A stretch of DNA of 34,292 bases from Okeania hirsuta. GTDB lineage: Bacteria; Cyanobacteriota; Cyanobacteriia; Cyanobacteriales; Microcoleaceae. The notes beneath the pieces are model-generated. The model was given only the letters and a program-made list of their open reading frames with translations, did not search any database and was not told where the DNA came from. This document shows, piece by piece, positions 17,379 to 25,876 of this stretch. Every line of letters begins with the position of its first letter. Positions within the stretch are counted from its first letter, which is position 1. A program made the translations under genes and the position numbers. The stretch is taken from the NCBI RefSeq assembly GCF_003838195.1, contig NZ_RCBY01000065.1:1-34292 (forward strand). Direction: 5' to 3'.

Positions 17379-18314
17379 ATGAAAAAGTTTTTTTTGACAA
17401 TATTTATTAGTAGTTTTTTATCTGTCTTTAATCTACAAATTAAACCGGCTATAGCTAATAGAATTACCAATGCTGATTATGAAAACTTAAAAATTGGCAT
17501 GACCTATCAAGAAGTCAAACAAATCTTGGGAAGAGAAGGTGAAATTTATACAAAATATAATAGTCCGACAATTGACGAATTTGGCGTAGCGTATCGCTGG
17601 TTAAATAATGATAATACAGGTATAGTTGCCATATTTAATTCAGAGAATAAACTGATTAAATTATCTGCTCAAAATTTGAACGCGACTAACTTTGGAGTTA
17701 ATCGAGAACCTCCTGTAGTTACCAGTACAGATTTTGAAAATATTAAAGTTGGGATGACTTATGATGAAGTGAGAGAAATTATTGGTAGTGAAGGAATAAA
17801 ACAACCAACAAGAGATAATCCTTTAACTAATTCTAATACTGTTACATATAATTGGGTGAATCCTGATGGTACAAGCATGAGTATAATTTTTGATTCTAAT
17901 CAGAAAGTGGTTACTATTCGGACTAAAAATATGAATACTTATAATTTTGGTAATCCTTTCTGGAATCAACCCAAACCAGTTTATTCAATTACGCGACAAA
18001 AATATGAAAAATTGCAGCTAGGAATGACATACCGAGAAATAAGAAATATTCTTGGAGCAGAGGGAGAAATAGACCCCGAATTTGACTCAGAAGCTTTTGT
18101 ACAATCAAGAGAAGCAAGAGAAATGCAAATTAATAATACTCTTGGTAGACAACAAGAAGTTACATCAGATGAATCACAAGCAGAAAATCAAATTAAGGGT
18201 GCTTATGAATGGAAAAATCCTGATGATACAGGCATAAAAATAGTCTTTAATATGCAAGACCAAGCAGTTGCTATATATACTTCTGGTTTAGATGTAGGAC
18301 TTCCTTACAAATAG
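17379..18314 (+). CDS. Exported protein with three BamE/SmpA-like (BLIP-fold) repeats
   Basis: 311 residues. A signal peptide (residues 1-26, ending PAIA-N) is followed by three repeats of about 70 residues at 31-101, 116-188 and 204-305. Each opens Y/F-E-x-(I/L)-x-(I/V/L)-GMTY-x-E-(V/I)-(K/R) and ends in a strand pair (AYRW, TYNW, AYEW followed by GI/SM and a VAIFN-like strand). The GMTYxEV segment is the hallmark of SmpA/OmlA (BamE) and related beta-lactamase-inhibitor-protein folds. The third repeat carries a charged insertion of about 40 residues (237-272). No lipobox, so it is a soluble periplasmic protein, not BamE itself. Tandem copies suggest protein binding; the partner is unknown. 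It follows pyrFE by 28 bp. Confidence 0.8.
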   Translation: MKKFFLTIFISSFLSVFNLQIKPAIANRITNADYENLKIGMTYQEVKQILGREGEIYTKYNSPTIDEFGVAYRWLNNDNTGIVAIFNSENKLIKLSAQNLNATNFGVNREPPVVTSTDFENIKVGMTYDEVREIIGSEGIKQPTRDNPLTNSNTVTYNWVNPDGTSMSIIFDSNQKVVTIRTKNMNTYNFGNPFWNQPKPVYSITRQKYEKLQLGMTYREIRNILGAEGEIDPEFDSEAFVQSREAREMQINNTLGRQQEVTSDESQAENQIKGAYEWKNPDDTGIKIVFNMQDQAVAIYTSGLDVGLPYK

Positions 18315-18647
18315 ACACGGGGACGCGGAGACACGGAGACACCGGGATGGAGGCTTTTAATTTATTATTAAAAGTGGACTTTTCACCGAAAAATTATTGT
18401 GGTTTAAAGCCTCCCCTTTTAAGGGGATAATAAAGAAAATTTTTCCTTTGAGTCAATCCTCTTCTTTTAAAGGAGAGGTAATTATTAATTATTAATTTTT
18501 GAACAGATTTATATAGCGTTTTCAAATGAGATGTCAAACAAGAGCTAGTTATTTACTAACAGTAAAAAGTTCGGCAAACCTTCTTACCTGTTGCCTGTTG
18601 CCTGTTGCCTGTTGCCTAAAAGCAACCATGTTTTTTACGCAACTCAA
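18315..18647. other. Intergenic: repeats only
   Basis: Just after the stop is an imperfect GGAGACAC/GGGGACGC tract (18316-18348). CCTCCCCTTTTAAGGGG forms a hairpin near 18410-18427, and AT-rich TAATTATTAATTATTAAT lies near 18480. A heptamer tract closes the gap. No gene. Confidence 0.55.
18587..18617 (+). repeat. Heptameric short tandem repeat (CCTGTTG)4.4
   Basis: Four perfect units and a partial one, 31 bp before the coaX start. The reverse-complement motif (AGGCAAC) forms the tract at 25916-25957. Confidence 0.9.
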
Positions 18648-19454
18648 ATGAAATTACTATATATGTATGAAAATCAAGAATGGCTCGGTTTAATGATTGG
18701 AAATACCCGGTTACACTGGGGGTATTTTGTGGGTGCAATACTTCAGAAAACCTGGGATATAGACCGGATTCACAAATGGGAAATTGAGGAAAATATTAAT
18801 GTGGAAATAGTAGTCAGAAAACTACTAAAAAATACATTAGAAACTCAGAATATAAAGTTAAATCATCAGATGCCTTTATTAATAGCATCAGTAGTTCCTC
18901 AACAAACAGTACTTTGGGAAACTTATCCTTGGTCTGATATGATTACTTTAGAAAAACTCCCACTACAAGGACTTTATCCTACTTTGGGAATAGATAGAGC
19001 TTTAGCAGTTTTGGGTGCAGGCACAAAGTTAGGTTGGCCTGTGCTAGTCATAGATGCTGGTACTGCAATTACTTTTACTGGTGCTGATGTCCAAAAAAAA
19101 ATAGTGGGGGGGTCTATTTTACCAGGGTTAAGGTTGCAATTATCATCTTTGATAGCAGGAACAGCTATGTTACCTTTGGTCGATATACCGATAGAGTTAC
19201 CTCCACGGTGGGCAAAAGAAACAGCAACAGCCATTCAAAGTGGGATAATATATACAGTATTAGCAGGTATAAAAGATTATATCGTCGCCTGGCGAGAAGA
19301 ATTTCCTGAAGGACAAATAGTGCTGACAGGAGGCGATCGCATCTTATTATTAACTCATTTGACAAAACTTTTTCCTGAGTTAGGTGCAACTATCATTGAT
19401 GCACCGGAAGTAATTTTTTGGGGTATAGCAAAAATTTGGCATCAAATATACTAA
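18648..19454 (+). CDS. coaX: Type III pantothenate kinase CoaX (divergent)
   Basis: Phosphorylates pantothenate, the first step of CoA synthesis, in the cytosol. The 268-residue protein has the ASKHA-fold marks: IGNTRLHWG near the N-terminus, GIDR (114-117), VIDAGTAITFTG with Asp136, and IVLTGGDR near the end. The N-terminal phosphate motif normally reads DxGNT; here it is LMIGNT, with the aspartate replaced. I recall the same change in other cyanobacterial homologues but could not check. ATG 18648 is chosen; ATG 18663 is possible. The frame also stays open upstream through a heptamer repeat (to 18591), which is not credible coding sequence. Confidence 0.85.
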   Translation: MKLLYMYENQEWLGLMIGNTRLHWGYFVGAILQKTWDIDRIHKWEIEENINVEIVVRKLLKNTLETQNIKLNHQMPLLIASVVPQQTVLWETYPWSDMITLEKLPLQGLYPTLGIDRALAVLGAGTKLGWPVLVIDAGTAITFTGADVQKKIVGGSILPGLRLQLSSLIAGTAMLPLVDIPIELPPRWAKETATAIQSGIIYTVLAGIKDYIVAWREEFPEGQIVLTGGDRILLLTHLTKLFPELGATIIDAPEVIFWGIAKIWHQIY

Positions 19455-19483
19455 CTTAAGATCTGAATAAGATCTGAAAATGT

Positions 19484-19675
19484 GGCGTTGCTGAAGAGCG
19501 TGTATGATATTAATCTTAATTACTTAGGAGTCAACCCACCCCTAACCTCTTCCAGGAGGGGAAGTTACCGAGTCAGGAGGGAACAAAGAAGAAGAAACAG
19601 GAGTAGAAGGAGAAAGTTTTTTGCTCGCCCTCTTATCCGGAGATGATATCTATCATACCTCAAATCAGCAACGCC
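19484..19675. mobile_element. MITE-like element, family A (copy 2)
   Basis: Perfect 11-bp ends GGCGTTGCTGA (19484-19494) and TCAGCAACGCC (19665-19675). The 192-bp body includes a GTCAGGAGGG-type G-rich tract and no coding frame. The right inner sequence (TATCATACCTCAAATCAGC) resembles the left end of related insertion sequences. Confidence 0.7.
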
Positions 19676-19713
19676 GAAAATGTAAAAATAAATATAAGTA
19701 ATTTGCTGAATAA

Positions 19714-19873
19714 TACTATGTCTGAATAATTAAGTATAATAAAAATGTTCTATTGAAGCGATGTTGAAGGAATATCCCAAATTTCTGCTCCGTTTCCAGT
19801 GTTCGACCTTGAACTTACACCTACGACTTACCACCTAAGAAATTTATTATAACTAATTATTCAGACATAATAT
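19714..19873. mobile_element. Inverted-repeat element, family C (copy 1)
   Basis: Ends ATACTATGTCTGA and TCAGACATAATAT (12 of 13 positions pair), with further pairing inside (AATAATTA / TAATTATT). 160 bp, non-coding. Related copies at 25877, 26051 and 33794. The rest of the gap to 19976 shows nothing else. Confidence 0.6.
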
Positions 19874-19976
19874 AACAGCTTATTGTAAAATAATTTATCA
19901 GGTAATATTGCCCTTACTTTCTCAATAGCAGGAGAATATTTTAGTCCACTTATCAAATCAAAGGAATAAACAAAAG

Positions 19977-20846
19977 ATGACAAGTTCGGAAACCCTTGAT
20001 TCTCAGTTAAACATCAAAGCCGATAATTATAAATCTCCACCATCGATCCCTGGTATCTTATCATTTTTGAGAATACTTGAATATCTATCTTTTGCAACTA
20101 CTATTGGCTCAGGAATTAGTGTTTATTTCTTTCGAGAGCTGATTCAATTGCCGATAGTTTTAGTAGTTTCTATTGCTCTGTTTATTTTTTTGTATCTCCT
20201 AAATCGGCAATTACAAATCAACTACACTAAAACAATCAAGGATTCTGATTTACTAAAAAAAGCAACCTTATACGGTAATGTTTTACAACTAGAAAATTCT
20301 CCAGAAAATATTCAGATAACTCAAGAAGTAGAAAAAGCTTTACGTTATACTCAAGAGTTAATAGACGATTACAAAAAGACCAGGCAAAAAGCTAGAAATA
20401 TCTACTATATTTTGCAGTTAGGCACAATAGTTTTTTCGGGAGTTACCCCCATTTTAGTCCTTGTTGATAAATTAGAAACTGGTCAGGCTTGGTTAAAATG
20501 GTTACCTGTAATTTGTCCAGCGATCGCTTCTATAGTTGCTAGTGTTGTAACTTCATTTCCTTTCCAAGAAAATTGGATTTCTGCTAATCGAGTTGTGGAA
20601 CTCTTAGAAGCAGAACAGGAGAAATTTATCTTAGGTGCAAATGTATCTTATAGAATTTATGATGTAGAAGATACAACTGAACGTGGCAAAAAAGCTAGAA
20701 ATTCTATAGCTAATTTTATTACCAAGGTAAATACTATTCATCTCAAACAAGTAGCAGGACAGGAATCACCACAACAAGAAGATAAAAAGGAAGAAAAAAA
20801 CAACTTATCTGCTGAACAACCAAAATCCTTGTCAAAGAATACCTGA
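19977..20846 (+). CDS. DUF4231/SLATT-like four-TM membrane protein
   Basis: 289 residues with four membrane segments: about 33-51, 57-76, 142-163 and 174-193. A cytosolic helical stretch (80-140) separates the two pairs and a charged tail follows (KQVAGQESPQQEDKKEEK). The second half (ARNIYYILQLGTIVFSG, then ENWISANRVVELLEAEQEKF) matches the DUF4231 pattern, part of the SLATT group of 2-TM plus helix proteins. Some SLATT proteins are predicted pore-forming effectors of nucleotide-signalled defence; others are solo proteins of unknown role. No partner synthetase or nuclease is adjacent, so I do not assign defence. Start ATG 19977 with AAGGA 12 nt upstream. Confidence 0.72.
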   Translation: MTSSETLDSQLNIKADNYKSPPSIPGILSFLRILEYLSFATTIGSGISVYFFRELIQLPIVLVVSIALFIFLYLLNRQLQINYTKTIKDSDLLKKATLYGNVLQLENSPENIQITQEVEKALRYTQELIDDYKKTRQKARNIYYILQLGTIVFSGVTPILVLVDKLETGQAWLKWLPVICPAIASIVASVVTSFPFQENWISANRVVELLEAEQEKFILGANVSYRIYDVEDTTERGKKARNSIANFITKVNTIHLKQVAGQESPQQEDKKEEKNNLSAEQPKSLSKNT

Positions 20847-20867
20847 AAAATATAGTTTTGAGAATTA

Positions 20868-20890
20868 AGGGAGGAAACAAAAACCTCCCT
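20868..20890 (+). terminator. Possible terminator hairpin
   Basis: AGGGAGG / CCTCCCT, a 7-bp perfect stem with a 9-nt loop, 22 bp after the preceding stop. It lacks a T run, so intrinsic termination would be weak; it may stabilise the mRNA end. Confidence 0.4.
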
Positions 20891-20916
20891 GAAAAATAGC
20901 AACTAAATTTATATTA

Positions 20917-22362
20917 ATGAATATGTTATTAAATAGACCTTCTATATTTACCAGTTTAACTATTTGTTTATTAATGTCAGTCAGCGCTTGTGCAAATAAT
21001 CCCTCAAGTAAAGAGCTAGAAAAAGTTTTTGCAGCAGACCCCAAGTTAAAAAATAACCCTCCTTTTAACCAATTAATTCAAATCCCTACTCAAAACACCC
21101 AGCAACCCGAACAACCAACACAAATTCCGGCTGATTTTCCCTCAGAAATCTCTCCATATCCCAACTCCCAATTAATTGAAAAATCCGAACAAGAGCAAAA
21201 AACAGTTTGGAGTAGTTCAGACCCTACTAACGTAGTCCAAAATTTCTATCAAAAAGAATTTCGAGACAAAAATTGGGAAATTATTAGCGAACCTACCGAA
21301 GAGGGTAGTGGATCTCTGGTGGCAGAAAAAAATGATTTGCAGGTAGAGGTATCCCTCAAACCTAGCCAAACTCCAGGAATAGCAACAGAATATGAGATAG
21401 ACTATCAATCCAAGAATGAAGAAACTGCCAATATACCCTCGCCTCCACCCGTCCCAGTTTCTCCATCAACTATCCAGCTAGAAACTCAGCCATCTCCCAA
21501 TTTCACAGCATCACCCCAAGCATTACCTATTCCTGAGCCATCTCCAACTGCATCATTACCGACACCTTTGCCCACTCCTGGAGTAGCCGCGTTACCGACT
21601 CCTACAACATTTCCTCCCAATAGCATCCCTCCAGTGCCGCTCCCCACTTCTACAGAGTCCCCTGTCTTAAAAAAAGCTCTCAGAGATGTGCCTTCAGGAT
21701 TACGTCAATATGTCGCAGATTTGTCCAAACTGGGAGTATTTCAGCAGCCACAACCCCAAAATCAAGATAATCCAGATACTACTACTCTTTTAGTCGATCC
21801 TCAGAATATTGTCACTAGGCGGGAATATGTTCGGTGGTTGGTAAATACTAATAATAAGATTTTTACTAATAATTCTGCTAAACAAATCCGATTAGCACTG
21901 CTCAATGAAACACCAATTTTTGAAGATGTCCCGAAAACTGACCCAGACTTTGCGGTAATTCAAGGTTTGGCAGAAGCTGGTTTAATTCCTAGTCCTTTGT
22001 CTGGAGATACTAATGTAGTTAAATTTCGTCCAAATGATTTTTTAACCCGTGAGGATTTGATTCTTTGGAAAGTACCTCTAGATTTTCGCAAGGCATTGCC
22101 AGAGGCAACAATAGAAAAAGTTAAAGAAGCTTGGGATTTTCAAGATGCTTCTAGGATTGACCCTGCTGCTTTGAGAGCTGTATTGGCAGATGCTCAGAAT
22201 GATTTTTCTAATATTAGGCGGGTTTTTGGTTATACGAAATTATTTAGGCCAGATAAAACAGTGAGTCGGGCTGAAGCTGCTGCTGTTTTATGGTATTTTG
22301 GAGATGCAAAAGAAGGGATATCGGCTCAGATGGCTTTACCACAAAGCCACAATCTTCAGTAG
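20917..22362 (+). CDS. SLH-domain lipoprotein
   Basis: 481 residues. The N-terminus is a lipoprotein signal (ICLLMSVSAC, lipidated Cys25). An N-terminal domain of about 130 residues follows, then a proline/serine/threonine-rich linker (about 165-245). The C-terminal half has S-layer-homology-type segments: LRQYVADLSKLGVFQ, NIVTRREYVRWLV, FAVIQGLAEAGLIPS, KFRPNDFLTREDLILW and LFRPDKTVSRAEAAAVLW. SLH modules bind cell-wall polymers. A lipid anchor plus SLH suggests a protein bridging membrane and peptidoglycan in the envelope. Found widely in cyanobacteria; function not assigned. Start ATG 20917; no clear Shine-Dalgarno. Confidence 0.85.
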   Translation: MNMLLNRPSIFTSLTICLLMSVSACANNPSSKELEKVFAADPKLKNNPPFNQLIQIPTQNTQQPEQPTQIPADFPSEISPYPNSQLIEKSEQEQKTVWSSSDPTNVVQNFYQKEFRDKNWEIISEPTEEGSGSLVAEKNDLQVEVSLKPSQTPGIATEYEIDYQSKNEETANIPSPPPVPVSPSTIQLETQPSPNFTASPQALPIPEPSPTASLPTPLPTPGVAALPTPTTFPPNSIPPVPLPTSTESPVLKKALRDVPSGLRQYVADLSKLGVFQQPQPQNQDNPDTTTLLVDPQNIVTRREYVRWLVNTNNKIFTNNSAKQIRLALLNETPIFEDVPKTDPDFAVIQGLAEAGLIPSPLSGDTNVVKFRPNDFLTREDLILWKVPLDFRKALPEATIEKVKEAWDFQDASRIDPAALRAVLADAQNDFSNIRRVFGYTKLFRPDKTVSRAEAAAVLWYFGDAKEGISAQMALPQSHNLQ

Positions 22363-22374
22363 TCAAGATGGCCA

Positions 22375-22410
22375 AAGGGTTGAGCGAAAAATTTTTTTTT
22401 CGTACCCCTT
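22375..22410 (+). terminator. Possible terminator after the SLH gene
   Basis: Imperfect arms AAGGG / CCCTT enclose GCGAAAAA / TTTTTTCG. The long T run lies inside the hairpin, and the right arm touches the next promoter's -35 box, so this is uncertain. Confidence 0.35.
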
Positions 22411-22437
22411 GACATTTATTTAGGAATTCGCTACTCT
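22409..22437 (+). promoter_or_regulatory. Sigma-70-type promoter of tRNA-Glu
   Basis: A consensus -35 box TTGACA (22409-22414), a 17-bp spacer and TACTCT as -10 (22432-22437) place transcription start near 22444, about 19 bp before the tRNA. The -10 is weak (three of six) but spacing and position fit. Confidence 0.6.
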
Positions 22438-22462
22438 AGTAAGAGTGAAAAGAAACAAACAA

Positions 22463-22535
22463 GCCCCCATCGTCTAGAGGCCTAGGACACCTCCCTTTCA
22501 CGGAGGCGACAGGGATTCGAATTCCCTTGGGGGTA
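22463..22535 (+). tRNA. tRNA-Glu (anticodon UUC)
   Basis: A 73-nt cloverleaf. Acceptor GCCCCCA pairs with TGGGGGT, discriminator A at 22535. The anticodon stem CCTCC/GGAGG encloses loop CTTTCAC with TTC at 22497-22499. The T-arm has AGGGATTCGAATTCCCT. CCA is not encoded. In cyanobacteria this tRNA serves translation and, as glutamyl-tRNA, feeds tetrapyrrole synthesis through HemA. Confidence 0.97.
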
Positions 22536-23690
22536 TAATAAATTAAGGATAGCAGAAATATTAATTCTGTTATTTTTTGTTTTTTTGGGGAAAATAGTCA
22601 TAGTCAAGGTCAATATCAGGCGAAGAAGGAAGAAGAAGAAATCTGGCGTTCCCTGAGTTTTAAACTTTTGATATATCCTAACCTTTCCTTAGATTGCTAT
22701 ATCAGTTAGCGTTTTCTATCAGAAGCTATCAGTACCTCCTGCAATAGGGAGGCAAGAAGATGTATAATTTTCTTCTTTATCCCCTTATACCCCACATTCC
22801 GCACGACAAACATACTACAGTACCTTTTTCCACGAAGATGGTGGAACACAGATTCTAATATTAAGAATTATAGTCAATAGTTAATGTAGTATGTATTTAT
22901 ACTTAAACCTTGCTCGTAATGCCTATCATGTAAAAATCTGAGCAATAAATACCTGACACTACAAGCTAGACCTGCGGAATGTCGGTTATACCAAATTCAA
23001 AAAAGGTAGTTACATCTTAACTGGAGTTTAGACTAATTACAGCGGGCCGAACACTTGCCGAGGGAGAAGAGTGAGATAGTTGAACCTAGGCTGAAACTAT
23101 TTCTGTATCAGCATTGCAACAACTTTTAAGTTAATTATCCAGAGCTTTTGCTATGGGTTAATTGTCCCATGGCAAGACTTTTTGAAGAGTTTGAATAACC
23201 TACTCCTCACCCAAACTCCCTCAAAAATACAAATCATAAAAAGCATCGAGAAAATTCACATCCCTGATATTACCCAAGGGTAGTGAGTTCCAAGTCTTCA
23301 TTGCTTCTGGGTAGATTATTTGAAGATTCCAAAATTTAGTCTAAACTCCAGTCTTAATCTATATTTTTGGCCTTAAATAGAAAATTTTCTCACTTTTATA
23401 ATTCAAATAATCACTTATTAAACAGTAAGGACTCGTGTAAAAATAACCATTACAGTTTTTTTGATGGAAGCTGTATTTCACAATTTATCCCAGATAAAAT
23501 TTGTACAACTTATTCTTACATGGCTCCTAAGTTAAATTGATAGTAATTAAAAAATAAGTTATCATCTTCAATTAACTAAAAAAAATATGACATTTTGTCA
23601 TAGATAAATATTATATAAAAGTAGTTGTAATGTCTGAAATGTAGTGCTATTATCTCCTCGTTAATTTACTGAAATTTAGGCATTAATAAT
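22536..23690. other. 1.15-kb intergenic region, no gene seen
   Basis: Stops are frequent in every frame. It holds GAAGAAGG-type purine tracts (about 22620), a long spaced inverted repeat (listed separately), and ATGGGTTAATTGTCCCAT (about 23154-23171), a small hairpin. The 300 bp upstream of the PEP-CTERM gene are very AT-rich and could contain its promoter, but I cannot pick boxes. Confidence 0.5.
23020..23352. repeat. 333-bp region bounded by a perfect 17-bp inverted repeat, family F
   Basis: ACTGGAGTTTAGACTAA at 23020-23036 is repeated inverted, without mismatch, at 23336-23352. Pairing continues outside (TTAA / TTAAG). The interior is non-coding. It could be a small mobile element or the remains of one whose centre was lost. 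Confidence 0.65.
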
Positions 23691-24377
23691 ATGATATTCA
23701 AAAACTTGAAAGCTATAGGAATTGGTTGTTGTGCGACTTTAGCTATACTATTTGTTGGTAATGAGCAAGCTAAGGCAGCAACAATTACTTATGATTCTGA
23801 AATATATGATAATTCCAATCCCAACACTTGTACTTCTCCATTGAGTGCGGGTAAATGTTTCATGGAAAATGGATTTAATGTAGCAGCATTTTCAGCACAG
23901 GAAATAGGCAGTCCATCAGCTTATTTTAGTGATACTTCACATTTTCATGCTCGCCAGAATTATGAAGCTCAACATTTTACTAATGAATTCGGACTTTTAG
24001 GTTCATTTATCACTTTAAAAAATGGTGGCATCTTCTCTTTAAAAAGTTTAGATTATCAATTGCGGAAGAATGAAAATGCAATTACTGGTTATACAACAGA
24101 TGATACTAAAATCTTAATTTCCACAACATTTGACCCAACAATGCAAGTTGCCGGTCAATTTACAGAATATTCCATTGGTAACGATATATCCTTGCCTTTT
24201 GAAACTCTATCAATAGATGGTTTTGAAAATATTACTCAAATTTATATTGCTAGTTCTGGTGATGTAAATTTTGATAATATAATGTTAACTCCTGTTCCCG
24301 AACCTACTTCAATATTAGGTTTATTAGCTTTCGCGGCATTCGGCGCTACTTCTATGTTTAAGCACCAAGATAATTGA
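23691..24377 (+). CDS. PEP-CTERM sorted exported protein
   Basis: 228 residues. An N-terminal signal peptide (MIFKNLKAIGIGCCATLAIL, cleavage after QAKA-A) and a C-terminal sorting tail: VPEPTS, a membrane segment (ILGLLAFAAFGATSMF) and a short basic end (KHQDN). PEP-CTERM proteins are processed by exosortase and usually go to the envelope or exopolysaccharide. The middle is a beta-rich domain I do not recognise, typical of the class. The start is ATG 23691 with TTAGG about 10 nt before it. No exosortase gene is in the window. Confidence 0.88.
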   Translation: MIFKNLKAIGIGCCATLAILFVGNEQAKAATITYDSEIYDNSNPNTCTSPLSAGKCFMENGFNVAAFSAQEIGSPSAYFSDTSHFHARQNYEAQHFTNEFGLLGSFITLKNGGIFSLKSLDYQLRKNENAITGYTTDDTKILISTTFDPTMQVAGQFTEYSIGNDISLPFETLSIDGFENITQIYIASSGDVNFDNIMLTPVPEPTSILGLLAFAAFGATSMFKHQDN

Positions 24378-24383
24378 AGAAGT

Positions 24384-24406
24384 TTGTAGGTTGTAGGTTG
24401 TAGGTT
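24384..24406 (+). repeat. Heptameric short tandem repeat (TTGTAGG)3.3
   Basis: Three perfect units, seven bases after the PEP-CTERM stop. Confidence 0.85.
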
Positions 24407-24756
24407 CAATCTTAAATTGGAGTTGATATAAAATCCGGTATCATCGGCATTATTAAGTATTAAAGAATGGTTTTCCGACCGTTTCCCCCTACTAACGATG
24501 CTGGTAGTAAAGGAAATTATATCATTCCAGTTAAACATTAATCTCTCTTTACTCTTTCCTCTTCCCTGCTGTCCAGAATAGGTTTTGTGCCTCATTAAGT
24601 TGGAAATTGCTGTAATATGATACCTCAATAAACTTGTCTTCACCGCAGATGAGGTGTAGGGTTTTCAACAAGAGTTGTTCCACAATAGTGCTATGGAAAA
24701 ATCTACTTCCTAATACTTAAAATTAAAAACGCCAGGGCAGGTTAGCGACGATAATA
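24407..24756. other. Intergenic, no gene seen
   Basis: It contains GATATAAAATCCGGTATCAT (about 24424), a diverged single end of the family C elements, and no coding frame I would support. The minus-strand open stretch over 24242-24643 overlaps the PEP-CTERM gene and has no family features. Confidence 0.45.
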
Positions 24757-25227
24757 TTAATGATTAGATGGTCTATTTTTTTGCGATCGAATAATCCAGA
24801 AACTAATGGATAGAGCAATAATAGCAAATCCTAATCCGATTAAATCTTCTCCTGTTTTTTTATCAAGATCAAAGATAATAATTTTCCTAGCTACAGCAAT
24901 TAAAGAAGTAGCAATTACTAACTCTACTTGAAAGACGTGCTTGCGGAGATAAGCTGTAACATTTTCTAAAATTTCTAGGGCAATTAAAATATTTAAAAAT
25001 AGTCCAAATATTTCAAATAATGTATCTTTAAACAAAGGATAAGATGTAAAAAAAAGTTGTTTAGAGATAACAACTATTACGTCAAAGACAGCAAAAATAA
25101 TTACAGCTATCAATGCTAAAGATAGAATTTTAGATACTATGACCTCTATACTTTCAACTAATCCTAGAAAAATATCATCTTTTTCAGGAAGAAAAATATT
25201 CTTGAGAGTTTTAAGGAAATTCTTCAT
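24757..25227 (-). CDS. PsiE-like membrane protein
   Basis: 156 residues, four membrane segments, matching the phosphate-starvation-inducible PsiE family. The best segment is LIALEILENVTAYLRKHVFQ followed by VELVIATSLIAVARKIIIFD, the conserved core. In Escherichia coli psiE responds to phosphate limitation and cAMP-CRP; the molecular function is unknown. No Pho box is evident here. Start ATG 25227; a single gene, with the next small gene 171 bp upstream on the same strand. Confidence 0.82.
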   Translation of the reverse strand: MKNFLKTLKNIFLPEKDDIFLGLVESIEVIVSKILSLALIAVIIFAVFDVIVVISKQLFFTSYPLFKDTLFEIFGLFLNILIALEILENVTAYLRKHVFQVELVIATSLIAVARKIIIFDLDKKTGEDLIGLGFAIIALSISFWIIRSQKNRPSNH

Positions 25228-25398
25228 TTTTATATTTAGTTATACTATTTGAATCAATATTCTACTCTCTATTCCCTATGCCTGATAATTACAGTTTTGT
25301 AACATTCTTTAATCTAATTGGTATTAGGGACTTGAGTTCGGATTCGGAAACTGAGAGAATGTTATTTTTTGTTTTTAACTTTTTGAGTGTGCAACAGT

Positions 25399-25590
25399 CT
25401 ATTTTCCTTCTGTTGTTTCAATGTCATTAACATTGTTTTGACTAGCAGCAATAATCAAAGAACTTACTCCAACAAAAGCTATTATTCCCACCAAGGTAGC
25501 GATTGATAAATTTTTGATTAAAGGAGATAATTCGGAGGTATTAGGTACTCCTGAATCTTGTTCTGGTAAACGATCGGAATTGGATAGCAT
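25399..25590 (-). CDS. Small single-TM protein of unknown function
   Basis: 63 residues. A polar N-terminus (MLSNSDRLPEQDSGVPNTSE) is followed by one membrane segment (LSIATLVGIIAFVGVSSLII, about 28-47) and a short acidic tail. It resembles in outline other small cyanobacterial thylakoid or plasma-membrane peptides, but it lacks the ExxN/R motif of high-light-inducible proteins, so I do not call it Hli. Start ATG 25590, weak AGAG upstream. A plausible but unproven gene. Confidence 0.5.
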   Translation of the reverse strand: MLSNSDRLPEQDSGVPNTSELSPLIKNLSIATLVGIIAFVGVSSLIIAASQNNVNDIETTEGK

Positions 25591-25653
25591 ATTTTAACTC
25601 TAGATTTTAGTTTTGCCTAATTAGAATAAGATTATATCAAGTTGGTAATTAGT

Positions 25654-25729
25654 TATAGCAATCTTATTTGAGTTGTGAGATATTGTAGATTTTTAGGGAA
25701 CAGGGAACAGGGAACAGGGAACAGGGAAT
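25654..25729 (+). repeat. Dispersed repeat ending in heptamer tract (AGGGAAC)5
   Basis: 25654-25712 matches the reverse complement of 15719-15780. The tract 25695-25729 is four perfect AGGGAAC units plus AGGGAAT. The gap 25730-25876 shows no gene. Confidence 0.75.
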
Positions 25730-25876
25730 GGGAAACACAGAAGCAATAAAATTCTCACATCTGATATCAAATCCGTTTAATTGGACATAAAAAAATTCTT
25801 CAACCGTCATAACTACGCTCATCTTTGTGATTCTCTCTCCTCCTGACTCGGTCTTTCTGACTCCTGACTCCTCCTT

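Noticed and set aside
18591-18647. Extended N-terminus for CoaX from TTG 18591
   Set aside because: The added residues are translated from the CCTGTTG heptamer tract and have no counterpart in the family.
24242-24643. Minus-strand open frame overlapping the PEP-CTERM gene end
   Set aside because: It has no motif or ribosome site, and half of it mirrors the sorting-tail codons.
25399-25590. High-light-inducible (Hli/SCP) protein
   Set aside because: It has the right size and a single membrane segment, but lacks the chlorophyll-binding ExxN/HxxR signature.
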